This document shows, one piece after another, positions 1 to 9,281 of a stretch of 64,000 nucleotides of DNA. Origin of the DNA: Methanobrevibacter sp. (GTDB lineage: Archaea > Methanobacteriota > Methanobacteria > Methanobacteriales > Methanobacteriaceae). The stretch's first letter is position 1, and the number at the start of each line of letters is the position of its first letter. Where the stretch lies: the NCBI RefSeq assembly GCF_017431965.1, contig NZ_JAFRKB010000025.1, positions 20,587 through 84,586 on the forward strand. The letters are read 5' to 3'. The position numbers and the translations under genes are program-made. The notes beneath the pieces were generated by a model. That model saw nothing but the letters and a program-made list of their open reading frames with translations, searched no databases and was not told the DNA's origin.

Positions 1-472
1 CCCAATCAACGCCACCGCTTGCACTAGAGCCTGTTACATATAGATGATTTGTAGCATGATTTTTTATAGGATATGCTGATAATTCAACTCTTATCTGGCC
101 TGGAGGAACATTGATAGTTTTTGAACCGGAACCCGAACCTGAATAACTGCCAATTACTTGCCATGATTTTGAACTGGTTTCTTGAGTTGTTGCGGAAGAA
201 CTTTGAGAAGAGGACACTTCCTGTGATTGACTTGAAGAAGCATTTTCTACATTAGCACTATTTCCTGAAGTAGAATGCATATTTAATGCAAAATATCCTA
301 TGGTAGCTACAAGAAGTGCAATAACAATTACCAGGGCTACAATAATATATTTCGAAGTATTGGACTTTTCTTCAACGGGATTTGAAGCGGCCTTTTGAAC
401 TAATGATTTTCCACATTTGGTACAAAATTTTGCATCATCCCTATTTTCACAACCACAACTTGGACATTTCAT
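1..472 (-). CDS. zinc-ribbon membrane protein, 3' part outside window
   Basis: Read on the minus strand from the ATG at 472, the frame stays open to the window edge (about 157 codons). It begins MKCPSCGCENRDDAKFCTKC, a CxxC-x12-CxxC zinc ribbon, followed by one hydrophobic segment (about residues 44-64), then a Ser/Thr/Gln-rich linker and a beta-rich extracytoplasmic stretch. This layout (cytosolic zinc ribbon, one membrane helix, outside domain) is frequent in Methanobrevibacter proteins of unknown function. The C-terminus is missing, so the outer domain cannot be named. It lies close to three other zinc-ribbon genes but is separated from them by a divergent regulator gene. Confidence 0.75.
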   Translation of the reverse strand, partial: MKCPSCGCENRDDAKFCTKCGKSLVQKAASNPVEEKSNTSKYIIVALVIVIALLVATIGYFALNMHSTSGNSANVENASSSQSQEVSSSQSSSATTQETSSKSWQVIGSYSGSGSGSKTINVPPGQIRVELSAYPIKNHATNHLYVTGSSASGGVDW

Positions 473-615
473 TTTTATCAACAAAAAAAACTTTTCTTAA
501 ATTAATTTTTAACACAAGATATATATTAAACTAACCATTATACAATCAAGTTTATATAATGAAAAAAATTATCCATACCTACTTAAAAGGTGTTTAAAAT
601 AGTTATATCAAACTA

Positions 616-663
616 ATAACATGTTATAAAAACTTTTATACATAAAAGACTATATACTTTATT
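616..663 (+). promoter_or_regulatory. palindrome and TATA-like box before HTH gene
   Basis: A perfect 12-bp palindrome ATAACATGTTAT lies at 616-627, followed by a TATA-like stretch (cttttatacat, about 633-643). The gap from that box to the ATG at 664 is close to the usual archaeal TATA-to-start distance and no ribosome-binding site is visible, so the mRNA may be leaderless. The palindrome could be the operator for the downstream HTH protein itself; this is inference. Confidence 0.4.
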
Positions 664-957
664 ATGTCAAAAGAAAATGATGAACTATTGAAGTTAACTT
701 CCTATGTTCAAATTTCTAAATACCGTGAAAAAACACTAAAATCAATTGGAGATGATGTAAAAATTCCTACTACTATCGCAAAAGACAGTGGCATTAGGAC
801 AAATCATATCTCAAAGGTTTTAAGTGAATTAAAAAGTAAAGAGATTGTTGAATGTATAAATGAAGAAGCTCGTAAAGGCAGATTATACAGACTAACCGAT
901 ACCGGAAAAGAAGTTTTAGATACTATTAAAGAAAGAGAAGAGAAAACACAAGATTAG
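664..957 (+). CDS. winged-helix transcriptional regulator
   Basis: This 97-residue protein looks like a winged-helix DNA-binding protein of the MarR/ArsR type. A helix-turn-helix spans about residues 34-60 (TTIAKDSGIRTNHISKVLSE), followed by a wing (KEIVECINEEARKGRLYRLT) and a C-terminal helix. There is no separate ligand domain. The ATG has no upstream Shine-Dalgarno sequence, consistent with leaderless translation. It overlaps the 3' end of the convergent zinc-ribbon gene by 4 nt. Its targets are unknown; the palindrome at 616-627 suggests autoregulation. Confidence 0.75.
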   Translation: MSKENDELLKLTSYVQISKYREKTLKSIGDDVKIPTTIAKDSGIRTNHISKVLSELKSKEIVECINEEARKGRLYRLTDTGKEVLDTIKEREEKTQD

Positions 958-1931
958 AATATCTCCACACCATTTTTAATATTTTCTAATTCTTTGCGGG
1001 CATCTTCTCTTGAAGCTATTTTTAAGATATCATATAATGATTTTAATAAAACACTATTTTTTATACCAAGTGAAAAACATTCATTTGTTTCAATGGTAAT
1101 GGAGTCATTAGACGGAGCTTTTAAATCCTTTTTATATTGTAATTTAATATCTTCCCTTAAATCAGCATCGATGTACTTTTCCAAATAAACAATGATTTCA
1201 TTAGCAAATGTATTTCCAAAAACAACCATATCGTTTATGGAATCCCTATCAAAACCCATCTCATTTACCAAGCTATTAAAAGACCCGTAATTCTGATATC
1301 CATAAGGGATAAATCTTCCTTCAACAGTATGGGCGCAATATTCATTCATAATCTTAAACTCAGGAAATGTTAGATAAAACCAGACAAAGCTTTGTAAAGT
1401 TGTTGAAGTGTTAACCTTAAAGATATTGCATAACAAATCTTCAATAATGCTAAACAATAAATAATGAGTCAATTCATGAATTATAGTTGCAATTTGAACC
1501 GAATCATCTAATCGATCATCATAATATATGCAATTATCAATAAAAATATATCCTCTTTCATATCCCCTTGATTTAGGTTTACAGTCAGTGAAAATACTTG
1601 CCAGCCTCAAAATCCTATCCTTTGGAGTATTTCCATAAATATTGCTATATTTTGCTCTTGCAAAAATATTTGCTAAAATTCCATTATATTCTTCATCACT
1701 AAAATGGGCATTTTTTAATAGGTTATCATTATATTCCGTGAATAAAGTGTCAAAGTCATCAATTGTTATTGGATTAATCTGTTTTTTACATTTAACACAA
1801 TAATCAGCAATGTCTGGATTAATCTCACCACAAAACGGACAGATGTGTTCTGTAATGAATTTATTGCCACAATGAGTGCAATAATTATTTTCCTTAAGGT
1901 TTAAAGTTCCACAGACATCGCAATTTCTCAT
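954..1931 (-). CDS. zinc-ribbon protein with HExxH metalloprotease-like motif
   Basis: The 325-residue protein has two N-terminal zinc ribbons (CDVC...CTHC near residues 4-22 and CPFC...CVKC near 31-49) followed by an alpha-helical domain. Around residue 150 it carries IATIIHELTHYLL, a HExxH zinc-peptidase signature, with later acidic residues that could complete the site. No family could be assigned from reading. It is the last gene of a minus-strand run (RecJ-like nuclease, seven-ribbon protein, this gene) with only 4 nt to the gene upstream, so it is probably co-transcribed. Function unknown; a peptidase or SprT-like role is possible but unproven. Confidence 0.7.
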   Translation of the reverse strand: MRNCDVCGTLNLKENNYCTHCGNKFITEHICPFCGEINPDIADYCVKCKKQINPITIDDFDTLFTEYNDNLLKNAHFSDEEYNGILANIFARAKYSNIYGNTPKDRILRLASIFTDCKPKSRGYERGYIFIDNCIYYDDRLDDSVQIATIIHELTHYLLFSIIEDLLCNIFKVNTSTTLQSFVWFYLTFPEFKIMNEYCAHTVEGRFIPYGYQNYGSFNSLVNEMGFDRDSINDMVVFGNTFANEIIVYLEKYIDADLREDIKLQYKKDLKAPSNDSITIETNECFSLGIKNSVLLKSLYDILKIASREDARKELENIKNGVEIF

Positions 1932-1935
1932 ATTA

Positions 1936-2829
1936 TTACCTCAAAATACTTTTGATATTTTTAACTGTACCATTTATTGATTTTTTACGAAGAATTGTTC
2001 TTTTTATATTTTTTCCGCAATTTGGGCAAAAATCAGAATTCCAATCAAGAATTTCACCACAGCTGCAAACGATTTTTGATTTTATAACTCTTACAGGATT
2101 TAAAGGTCTTTCGCATATTTCACAAAACTTAGATCCCCTTTTATTTTTATGTCCGCAAACACAGATTAAGATTGAATTTTCCCTTTTTAAATTAGACCCG
2201 CATTCAGTACAATAGTCTGAAGTAATTTCATTTAAAGTGGAACAAGTGCACAGAAGTGAAATATCAGAAGATATTCCATAATTTTTTAATGGAAGACCAC
2301 AATTTTTGCAGAATAATGCAAATCTTTCATTTTCTTCACCACAAAAACAGAATACCGAATCTTCGAATTCCAAATTAAAATTACTGTAATTATCAAAATT
2401 ATTTTTTGAATCAACCCTCAATTGCTTTCCACACATCTCGCAGTATATATTTTCTTCAGAGTTTACTGTCCCGCATTCACACAATATATTTCCAATTGTA
2501 AATTGGGGTTTGGACTTGTTTTTTAATATTCTGGCTAACCTGCTTTCTGAGCGTTTAGCTCCACACATATAACAATACTCATTATCAATTTCATTCAAAT
2601 ATCCGCAGGTGCAAATTTCATATTTAAAGTCTTTTCTTTTGCTTAAGATGTATGGGGAAAAGTCTATATCAAAATTAAAAAAACCGATATTATGAATTGG
2701 AGGAGTCAAAATATGTAAATCATCAGATGCCCTGCGACCTGTTTTCAATCCGCAATTTGAACAGAAAGGTTCATTCGGCAGTATCCTGCAACCACATTTA
2801 CGACAATAATTCTCCAAAACCATACTCAT
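1936..2829 (-). CDS. tandem seven-zinc-ribbon protein
   Basis: The protein of about 297 residues is almost entirely zinc ribbons. Seven units can be counted, the first with CxxC/CxxC spacing (CRKC...CSNC) and the next six with CxC-G...CxxC (CTCG, CECG, CFCG, CTCS, CVCG, CSCG), spaced about 30-50 residues apart. The C-terminus is basic (RTILRKKSINGTVKNIKSILR). No membrane segment or enzyme motif is present. The TTG at 2832 directly follows the RecJ-like stop codon; ATG at 2829 or 2823 is preferred as start. Such proteins may be nucleic-acid or protein scaffolds; the role here is unknown. It sits between the RecJ-like gene and the HExxH gene in one run. Confidence 0.7.
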   Translation of the reverse strand: MSMVLENYCRKCGCRILPNEPFCSNCGLKTGRRASDDLHILTPPIHNIGFFNFDIDFSPYILSKRKDFKYEICTCGYLNEIDNEYCYMCGAKRSESRLARILKNKSKPQFTIGNILCECGTVNSEENIYCEMCGKQLRVDSKNNFDNYSNFNLEFEDSVFCFCGEENERFALFCKNCGLPLKNYGISSDISLLCTCSTLNEITSDYCTECGSNLKRENSILICVCGHKNKRGSKFCEICERPLNPVRVIKSKIVCSCGEILDWNSDFCPNCGKNIKRTILRKKSINGTVKNIKSILR

Positions 2830-2832
2830 CAA

Positions 2833-5094
2833 TTAGTTTTTAGACATTGCCTGAATTTCCTTAAGTAATTCAGATAAAACCTCTTCGCTTAACCCTTCAA
2901 TATATTTGATTGATCCTGCACATTCATGTCCTCCGCCATCAATACCTGCTGAAGGGACTTTTTGAGCAAGTACAGAAACTATGTCATTTACATTAAATCC
3001 ATATTCTTCATTTACTGCATCAGTTGCTCTAAATACTCCGAAATCAGGCCCATGACCTAATGTAACAATTGGCTTATCCTCTCCCAATTCCTTAATTATC
3101 CTATCATGGACAAAACCACAGGTCTTGCCCGGAGCAGGGAATGTGAATTTATGTGCGTATTTTTCAACATCAATAACATTGAAGTAAATTCCATTTTCAA
3201 ATTGGGTTTTTTGAATATTAGGCATCGCTGCTTTAAGTTGTGTATCGACCCTTTTTAGATATTCCTTATATAAAGCATCGATCATTTTGTCATGCTTGTC
3301 CAAATTATCAACAGCTAAAATTGTGTCCATTATTCCTCTACCATTCATAAATCTTAAAAAGTAAGCTTCAAAATCAACACATTCTGCAATTTGTGCCAAA
3401 TGTTCTTTAGTAAATCCTTTTTGAGCCGCCAATTCTAAGTATTGATAAACTTCACCTGACTCAGCATGGTCACCTAACGCCGCAACAGCCGGAAGATGCA
3501 TTATCAAATCCTTTACAGCAGGATTAATGATGTGTGCAACTTCACAGGCCAGAGCACCGGCGGTCAATTGTGAATCTCCACCAACCAAATAAGGGTTAAC
3601 ATGAGTATCCACATATTCATCTACAGCAACTGTCGCTCCAACAATTTCACCATCTCTTATCTCTGTAGTTAATAATTCACCTGGGGAGTGGTGGTCTATT
3701 ACAACAACTTCAATATCATAGATTTTTGCTTGCATTAAAGCTACAATGTCCTCTTCGGTGGATCCATTATCCAATAAGACGATTAAAGGCAATTTTTGAC
3801 CATGCCTTTCCTGGTCTTCTAATGCAAATGATAAATCTTTAACAACATCTTCCAATTCATAAAATGGAGCCTTGCTTGGAGACCTTTTGAAATAATAATA
3901 TTGGGCATCATTACTTGGATTTGCATATTCAATTAATGGAATTAATGCCTTTTCCATTGCAACGCCTGCACAGATACCATCTGCATCATTATGATGCCTA
4001 AGCAGAATTGTTCTTCCATCAAGAATAGCCCTTCTGATTTTATGAGCTGCTTCCCTCATCTTAGGTTTAAGTCTGTTTAATACATCACTCTTGACTAAGA
4101 AATCGACATCATTAGGCTCGGCTCTTTTGTCTAATGCCTCATCGATTAAATCATGTAATTTTGCTGATTGTTCAGGACTTAACTTAATGATTGACTGTGA
4201 CTCAATTTGAGTTTTTCCGCCATGCTCATTGACATCACCTACAACTTGAATAGCATCCCCGACTTCAATCTCTGGATAAGCCCTTTCACCGGCCTTATCA
4301 AATGCAGCAACCCATGTAACGCCACTTTCATCATTAATGGTGAAAATTGTAGGTCCTGAAGTCTGTTGAATCTGTTGAACCTCTCCATCAATACGGACCA
4401 TCTTTCCCATTTTTTCTTCCAATTTTCCGATTAATGTTCTTGGGAAAGATTTTGTTAGTCGAACAAGTTTATATTTGCTTACATAAGCCGGAGCCAAATC
4501 AATTTTTCCTTCTCTTGATTTAATAGCTGTGATGAATACGATGATTTCCTCACCGACCTTATATTCGGAAACATCACCTCTCATTAATCCCCAAACGTTA
4601 TTATTTAAAGATACAAAAGCACCATAATGTTCAATTCTAGTAATTTTTCCTCTGTATAATTTATCCTGATCCAAATCACCCATTTTACATAGGGAATCTA
4701 AAACATAAACCTTCCTTACTTCATTTTCCCGAGCCACATATTCGTCATGCTTCATTTTTTCAACCTTTCTTTTTTCTTTACACTCTTCACATACATCATA
4801 TTTTTCATCAAGCAATGTTCCGCAGTCGCGGCAGACATTTACCTGACCGGTTCCCTTACAATGCGGACAATCATCATAAACTTCCACTTGGCCTTTTCCA
4901 TTGCATGCTTCACAGGGGATATCTTGGTCTGAACCTAAGTCAAATTTAGCTTTTGCTTTACTATTAACTCCTTTGAAATGATTTCCAACATCAAAAGCAT
5001 CATCTTCATAGCCTGTTCCCCCACAGGCATCGCATTCTCTATAATCCACAACAACTGAACCTAAACCGTTACATTTCGGACATTTAGTTTTCAC
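2833..5094 (-). CDS. DHH-family RecJ-like nuclease with DnaJ-type zinc finger
   Basis: The 753-residue protein is an archaeal DHH-superfamily phosphoesterase. Order of domains: DnaJ-like CxxCxGxG zinc fingers (about 5-115), an S1/OB RNA- or DNA-binding domain (about 140-205), a second OB-like domain (about 225-310), the DHH catalytic domain with RHHNDADGICAG (about 365) and VVVIDHHSPGE (about 465), and the DHHA1-like C-terminus with GGGHECAGSIKY. In Euryarchaeota such proteins are RecJ/GAN-type single-strand nucleases connected to repair or replication. Whether this member is a DNase, RNase or oligonucleotide phosphatase cannot be told from sequence. It is followed closely by two zinc-ribbon genes in the same direction. 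Confidence 0.88.
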   Translation of the reverse strand: MKTKCPKCNGLGSVVVDYRECDACGGTGYEDDAFDVGNHFKGVNSKAKAKFDLGSDQDIPCEACNGKGQVEVYDDCPHCKGTGQVNVCRDCGTLLDEKYDVCEECKEKRKVEKMKHDEYVARENEVRKVYVLDSLCKMGDLDQDKLYRGKITRIEHYGAFVSLNNNVWGLMRGDVSEYKVGEEIIVFITAIKSREGKIDLAPAYVSKYKLVRLTKSFPRTLIGKLEEKMGKMVRIDGEVQQIQQTSGPTIFTINDESGVTWVAAFDKAGERAYPEIEVGDAIQVVGDVNEHGGKTQIESQSIIKLSPEQSAKLHDLIDEALDKRAEPNDVDFLVKSDVLNRLKPKMREAAHKIRRAILDGRTILLRHHNDADGICAGVAMEKALIPLIEYANPSNDAQYYYFKRSPSKAPFYELEDVVKDLSFALEDQERHGQKLPLIVLLDNGSTEEDIVALMQAKIYDIEVVVIDHHSPGELLTTEIRDGEIVGATVAVDEYVDTHVNPYLVGGDSQLTAGALACEVAHIINPAVKDLIMHLPAVAALGDHAESGEVYQYLELAAQKGFTKEHLAQIAECVDFEAYFLRFMNGRGIMDTILAVDNLDKHDKMIDALYKEYLKRVDTQLKAAMPNIQKTQFENGIYFNVIDVEKYAHKFTFPAPGKTCGFVHDRIIKELGEDKPIVTLGHGPDFGVFRATDAVNEEYGFNVNDIVSVLAQKVPSAGIDGGGHECAGSIKYIEGLSEEVLSELLKEIQAMSKN

Positions 5095-5107
5095 TTTATA
5101 ACCTCAA

Positions 5108-5623
5108 TTAAATAATAAAATTTTGTTTAAATAAATCCGGATTATCGCTTAACAATGCATCTCTTGCATCCCGATAAAGAATAGCTTGATCCATATAGCT
5201 ATTAGCCTCATTACCATAACTTGTGCCAGTATAATTATAATGTGTTTTGAAAGAATTAATTGCTTCTTTCAAGTTATCAACAGCCAATAATTTCAGTTCC
5301 AATTCTGAAATCGCATCATCAATATACTCCTTATGAACACTATTAACATCAGAAGTGAAGTTGTCTCTTATAATATACAACTTAGATAGACTTTCATTAT
5401 AATTATTTCCGGCTGAAATAGCCTTGTTCATTGATTCTCCATAATTTTTATCATTAACTAAATTAACAGCTTCATTATAATCATTGTCCCCATTAACAAT
5501 GCCGTCACTGATTTCAGGCATTAATTTATTCATATTATCAATGGAACTATCAATAAAGACAATGGCTATTGAAATAAGAACTAAAATGAAAATAAAAATT
5601 ATTACTTTAGTATAGCTTGACAC
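5108..5623 (-). CDS. membrane-anchored hypothetical protein
   Basis: This 171-residue protein has one N-terminal hydrophobic helix (about residues 7-25) and then a helical, Asn/Asp-rich domain predicted to lie outside the cell. No known motif or Cys is seen. It starts a minus-strand series 13 nt upstream of the RecJ-like gene, so the two may share a transcript, although the products look unrelated. Not recognised. Confidence 0.6.
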   Translation of the reverse strand: MSSYTKVIIFIFILVLISIAIVFIDSSIDNMNKLMPEISDGIVNGDNDYNEAVNLVNDKNYGESMNKAISAGNNYNESLSKLYIIRDNFTSDVNSVHKEYIDDAISELELKLLAVDNLKEAINSFKTHYNYTGTSYGNEANSYMDQAILYRDARDALLSDNPDLFKQNFII

Positions 5624-5670
5624 GATATAAAATATATAAAATAAGTTATTTAAAATTTTTTATATTAATG

Positions 5671-5710
5671 AAAAAATAAAAAAAGAAGTTTAAAATTGAA
5701 TTTTAAACTT
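5671..5710 (-). terminator. hairpin plus T-run after superoxide reductase
   Basis: A perfect inverted repeat with 12-bp arms (AAGTTTAAAATT, one-base loop, AATTTTAAACTT) occupies 5686-5710 and is followed, on the minus strand, by a long T-run (A-run at 5671-5684). It overlaps the stop codon of the superoxide reductase gene. Confidence 0.7.
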
Positions 5711-6074
5711 ATTCACTGGACCAAAGGCCATGTAAATTACAGAATGCACATGCTTTTACATCATCAGTTGATGAAACAGTGAAAGTTGCTTCTGCAACAT
5801 CACCCGGTTTGAAGCATTTTGCAAATTGTTCATCACCAGCTTCTACAATTAAGAATTGGATGTAATGGTCATCATCCATTGGGTGAGCAGCTTCACCGAC
5901 TTTAACGGTCACTTTGTCACCATCAATTTCTACAACCGGTTTGTGTTTAGGAGATTTTTCTCCTTCAGTTTGTACTGGAATTTCAAGCATATGGTCATTG
6001 CAGGTATTTTCATCACCGATTGCTAAAACTTGAATGATACTTCCACATTCTTCACATTTTAATATTTTTGCCAT
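5709..6074 (-). CDS. desulfoferrodoxin-type superoxide reductase
   Basis: The product reduces superoxide to hydrogen peroxide at a mononuclear iron site, a typical anaerobe defence. The catalytic iron ligands are visible: His in SPKHKPVVE, AHPMDDDHYIQ and CNLHGLW, plus the Cys in that last motif. The N-terminal desulforedoxin domain is degenerate: CEEC is present (residues 7-10) but the usual CC pair is TC (residues 24-25), so the second iron site is probably not formed normally. ATG 6074 is chosen over ATG 6083 because the GGAG at 6084-6087 touches the latter and is well spaced from the former. Neighbours are the NifS/NifU genes upstream. Confidence 0.9.
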   Translation of the reverse strand: MAKILKCEECGSIIQVLAIGDENTCNDHMLEIPVQTEGEKSPKHKPVVEIDGDKVTVKVGEAAHPMDDDHYIQFLIVEAGDEQFAKCFKPGDVAEATFTVSSTDDVKACAFCNLHGLWSSE

Positions 6075-6129
6075 ATAAAACATCTCCGTATTTAATTAAA
6101 GAGTATTTTATATCTTAAAGTATTTATTA

Positions 6130-6504
6130 TTATTGATTATTTTCATAATAATTCTCAATTGCTGCCTGAAGCCCATCTGCCGCTAGATTTGAACAATGCA
6201 TTTTAATTGGAGGAAGACCATCCAATTCATCTGCAACATCATTTCTAGATATTTTTAAAGCTTCATCCAATGTTTTTCCAACAGCAATTTCAGTAATCAT
6301 ACTGCTTGTTGCAATTGCTGCTCCGCAACCGAATGTTTGGAAAGATATGTCTTCAATGACTTCATCATCATTGACTTTAATGTAAATTGTCATTAAATCT
6401 CCACAGGTCGGGTTTCCTACAGTTCCGACACCGTTGGCATCTTCCATTTTTCTACAGTTTCTTGGGTTAGCAAAATGATCCATAACTTTTTCTGAATAAT
6501 CCAT
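6130..6504 (-). CDS. nifU: NifU/IscU-type iron-sulfur scaffold
   Basis: The 124-residue protein is an IscU/NifU N-terminal-type scaffold that assembles iron-sulfur clusters with sulfur from the cysteine desulfurase encoded just upstream. The three conserved cysteines are visible in NPTCGDL, TFGCGAA and MHCSNLA, with the Asp after the first Cys (CGD). A GTG at 6513 extends the frame, but ATG 6504 with an AGGA 10 nt away fits better; the gene then starts next to the nifS stop (6507), indicating translational coupling. Confidence 0.93.
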   Translation of the reverse strand: MDYSEKVMDHFANPRNCRKMEDANGVGTVGNPTCGDLMTIYIKVNDDEVIEDISFQTFGCGAAIATSSMITEIAVGKTLDEALKISRNDVADELDGLPPIKMHCSNLAADGLQAAIENYYENNQ

Positions 6505-6506
6505 AA

Positions 6507-7715
6507 TTAACACATCCTACAGTCATCACCATGTTTTTTACACATTACTCCATCATAATCCAGTTCCTGATTCCAAAGAGGTGACATCTCCCTTAATCTG
6601 GAAACGGATTCTGCAATAACATTAACAAATTCATCTACATCAAAATTTTCGCTTTCAGGAGCTAATGATATTCTTAAAGATCCATGAACATCCACTGGGT
6701 CAAGACCTAAAGCAGTCAATACTGGGGAAGCTTCCAAAGTATTGGAAGAGCATGCTGAACCAGTAGAAGCCTGATAACCTTTAGCATCCAATAGAAGAAT
6801 TAATGATTCACCTTCAATAGCTTTAAATCTGAAGTTGACAAGGTTAGGTAATCTATTTTCTTTATCCCCATTTAAATATGCCTCAGGAATAGTAGTAACC
6901 ACCTTATCAATGATTTCATCCCTAATTGAAGATAATTTTTCATAATGCTCATCCAATTGTTGGCTAGCTAACTCGCAAGCTTTTCCAAATCCAACAATTC
7001 CCGGAACATTCTCAGTTCCTGACCTGATGCCTCTTTCCTGACCTCCCCCATGGATAAGAGGAACAACTCTAGTTCCTTTTTTGATATATAATGCACCAAC
7101 ACCTTTTGGACCATTGATTTTATGTGAGGATAAGGATAGCAAATCGACATTTAATTTCTCAACATCCACTTCAATCTTACCAAAACTCTGCACAGCGTCT
7201 GTGTGGAACTTAATTCCTTTTTCACGGGCAATTTCACCAATTTCTTCAATAGGTTGAATTGTACCAAGTTCGTTATTTGCATGCATTACAGTTATTAAAA
7301 TGGTTTCAGGAGTTATCGCTTCTTTTAAATCTTCAATACTGATAATACCATTCTCATTTACTGGCAAGTAGGTAACTTTGAAATCAAGAGATTCTAAAAA
7401 TCCCAAAGTGTTTTTTACAGCAGGGTGCTCAATATTGGTTGTAATGATATGTTTACCTTTTTTAGCCAATTTAAAGGCTATTCCTTTGATGGCCAAATTA
7501 TCAGATTCTGATCCCCCGCTTGTGAATATGATTTCTTCAGGTTTTGCATTAATTGCATCAGCCACCCTTTGGCGAGCCTGATCTAATGCTTTTTTAGATT
7601 CACGACCAATTTTATAAAGAGTTGAAGGGTTTCCAAACTCTTCAGTAAAATATGGTTTCATTTCTTCAAAAACTTCTTTGCTAACTTGTGTAGTTGCTGA
7701 GTTATCCAAATACAT
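6507..7715 (-). CDS. nifS: cysteine desulfurase (NifS/IscS)
   Basis: A PLP enzyme that removes sulfur from L-cysteine and passes it to the scaffold. The PLP lysine is in LSSHKINGPKG (about residue 200), the substrate-pocket motif is HANNELGT, and the catalytic Cys lies in TGSACSSNTLEAS (about 330). The C-terminus carries an extra Cys-containing tail (CKKHGDDCRMC). ATG 7715 is chosen over 7736 because GGAG lies 8 nt upstream. It forms an operon with nifU and lies beside the cysteine-synthesis locus, which would supply its substrate. Confidence 0.95.
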   Translation of the reverse strand: MYLDNSATTQVSKEVFEEMKPYFTEEFGNPSTLYKIGRESKKALDQARQRVADAINAKPEEIIFTSGGSESDNLAIKGIAFKLAKKGKHIITTNIEHPAVKNTLGFLESLDFKVTYLPVNENGIISIEDLKEAITPETILITVMHANNELGTIQPIEEIGEIAREKGIKFHTDAVQSFGKIEVDVEKLNVDLLSLSSHKINGPKGVGALYIKKGTRVVPLIHGGGQERGIRSGTENVPGIVGFGKACELASQQLDEHYEKLSSIRDEIIDKVVTTIPEAYLNGDKENRLPNLVNFRFKAIEGESLILLLDAKGYQASTGSACSSNTLEASPVLTALGLDPVDVHGSLRISLAPESENFDVDEFVNVIAESVSRLREMSPLWNQELDYDGVMCKKHGDDCRMC

Positions 7716-7789
7716 CCTTAATCTCCAAATTTTCAATTTTTAATTAATTTTAAAGCACCCTCAAATATTTTAAGTGATTAGATAGTTAT

Positions 7790-9085
7790 TTAAATACTAT
7801 CTAATGCTTGACTTAAGTCTTCTATTAAATCATCCACATCCTCTAAACCTATTGAAAGTCTTATGAAGTCCGGTGTTACACCAGTAGCTTCCTGTTCTTC
7901 AGGAGTCAATTGCTGATGTGTTGTACTTGCTGGGTGAATTGCAAGGCTTTTTGCATCACCAATATTTGCAAGAATTGAGAATAACTCTAATTTTTCAATT
8001 ACTTTTCTTCCGGCTTCCTCTCCACCTTCAACACCGAAACCTAAAATACCTGCGAAGTTATCTTTCAAGTATTTTTTGTTGACTTCATAGGTAGGGTGAG
8101 ATTCCAAACCAGGATAGTTTACCCATTTAACTTTAGGATGGGATTCTAAAAATTTAGCTACTTTTAAAGCATTTTCAGAATGTCTTTTTACACGCACATC
8201 TAAACTTTCAAGCCCTTGTAAGAAAATGAAACTGTGAACAGGTGCTTGGGTTGCTCCCAAATCTCTTAAAAGTCTTGCTCTAGCCCTTACAGTAAATGCA
8301 ATGTTTCCTAACTCAGGAACATCTCCGAATGCATCCCAAAATACCAGTCCGTGATAGCTTGGATCAGGATTAGTGAAGTTTGCAAACTTACCATTACCCC
8401 AGTTGAATTTACCTGAATCTACAATGTATCCTCCAACTGCAGTTCCATGACCTCCAACATATTTAGTTGCGGATGCCGCAATTACATCAGCTCCATGCTC
8501 CAATGGCCTGACTAATCCAACACCTACAGTATTGTCCACAATCAATGGAATATCATGAGAATGTGCAATTTCTGCAAGTGCCTCAAAATCTGGGACATCC
8601 AATTTCGGGTTTCCAATTGATTCAACATAAATTGCTTTGGTTTTTTCATCGATTGCATCTTCAAAAGCCTGTAAATCTTGAGAGTTGACAAACTTAACAT
8701 CACGTGCCAAGTCCTTGAAAGTATAATTGAATAACTGATATGTTCCACCATAGAGGTTATCTGCAGAAACGATATTGTCTCCAGGTTCAGTTACATTCAA
8801 GATTGCATATGAAATTGCTGCAAGACCACTTGATGTTGAAAGACCGGAGTTACCACCTTCTATAGCAGCAATTCTTGCTTCAAATACATCACTAGTTGGG
8901 TTTGTAAGTCTGGAATAAATTTGTCCAAACTCTTGAAGGGCGAATCTCCTTGCAGCTTCATCTGAATCTTTAAATACATATGAAGTAGTTTGATAAATCG
9001 GAACCGCCTGAGCCCCTGTCGCGGGGTCTGGTTGTTGTCCTGCACGTACACCTAATGTTGCTAATCCATAATTTTTATTTGCCAT
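7790..9085 (-). CDS. metY: O-acetylhomoserine sulfhydrylase (MetY-like)
   Basis: The 431-residue PLP enzyme belongs to the Cys/Met-metabolism family and most resembles O-acetylhomoserine aminocarboxypropyltransferase, which makes homocysteine from O-acetylhomoserine and sulfide. Visible features: [32 protein letters not shown], and the PLP lysine in [15 protein letters not shown]. Length is usual for MetY (about 430). The ATG is preceded by AAGGTGAT. The long upstream region carries several GTTAT/ATAAC inverted repeats also found before cysK, so it is likely co-regulated with cysteine synthesis. Confidence 0.92.
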   Translation of the reverse strand: MANKNYGLATLGVRAGQQPDPATGAQAVPIYQTTSYVFKDSDEAARRFALQEFGQIYSRLTNPTSDVFEARIAAIEGGNSGLSTSSGLAAISYAILNVTEPGDNIVSADNLYGGTYQLFNYTFKDLARDVKFVNSQDLQAFEDAIDEKTKAIYVESIGNPKLDVPDFEALAEIAHSHDIPLIVDNTVGVGLVRPLEHGADVIAASATKYVGGHGTAVGGYIVDSGKFNWGNGKFANFTNPDPSYHGLVFWDAFGDVPELGNIAFTVRARARLLRDLGATQAPVHSFIFLQGLESLDVRVKRHSENALKVAKFLESHPKVKWVNYPGLESHPTYEVNKKYLKDNFAGILGFGVEGGEEAGRKVIEKLELFSILANIGDAKSLAIHPASTTHQQLTPEEQEATGVTPDFIRLSIGLEDVDDLIEDLSQALDSI

Positions 9086-9130
9086 TAATAATCACCTTAA
9101 TAATTTAATTTGATCAATAATATATCACGC

Positions 9131-9236
9131 GTTATATTATTATATAACAATAGTTATTTTTTATATATAAATGTTTCGCATACCTAAAAAACATTAGCAA
9201 AGTAAAAAATAAAACAATGTTATACAAATATAACAT
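9131..9236 (-). promoter_or_regulatory. metY control region with GTTAT/ATAAC inverted repeats
   Basis: Two inverted repeats with 4-nt spacers lie here: GTTATAT-tatt-ATATAAC (9131-9148) and ATGTTATA-caaa-TATAACAT (9217-9236). The 18-mer TATATAACAATAGTTATT at 9141-9158 is identical, as reverse complement, to 13831-13848 before cysK. These look like operators of a shared sulfur regulator; the protein that binds them is not shown by sequence. Confidence 0.6.
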
Positions 9237-9281
9237 CTGTTATTTTTAGTATATAAAGGTTGTTATATTTTATCAAAAAAA

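Noticed and set aside
9176..9187. gcatacctaa near 9180 as another metal box
   Set aside because: Only one half-site is present; no TTAGG partner at correct spacing.
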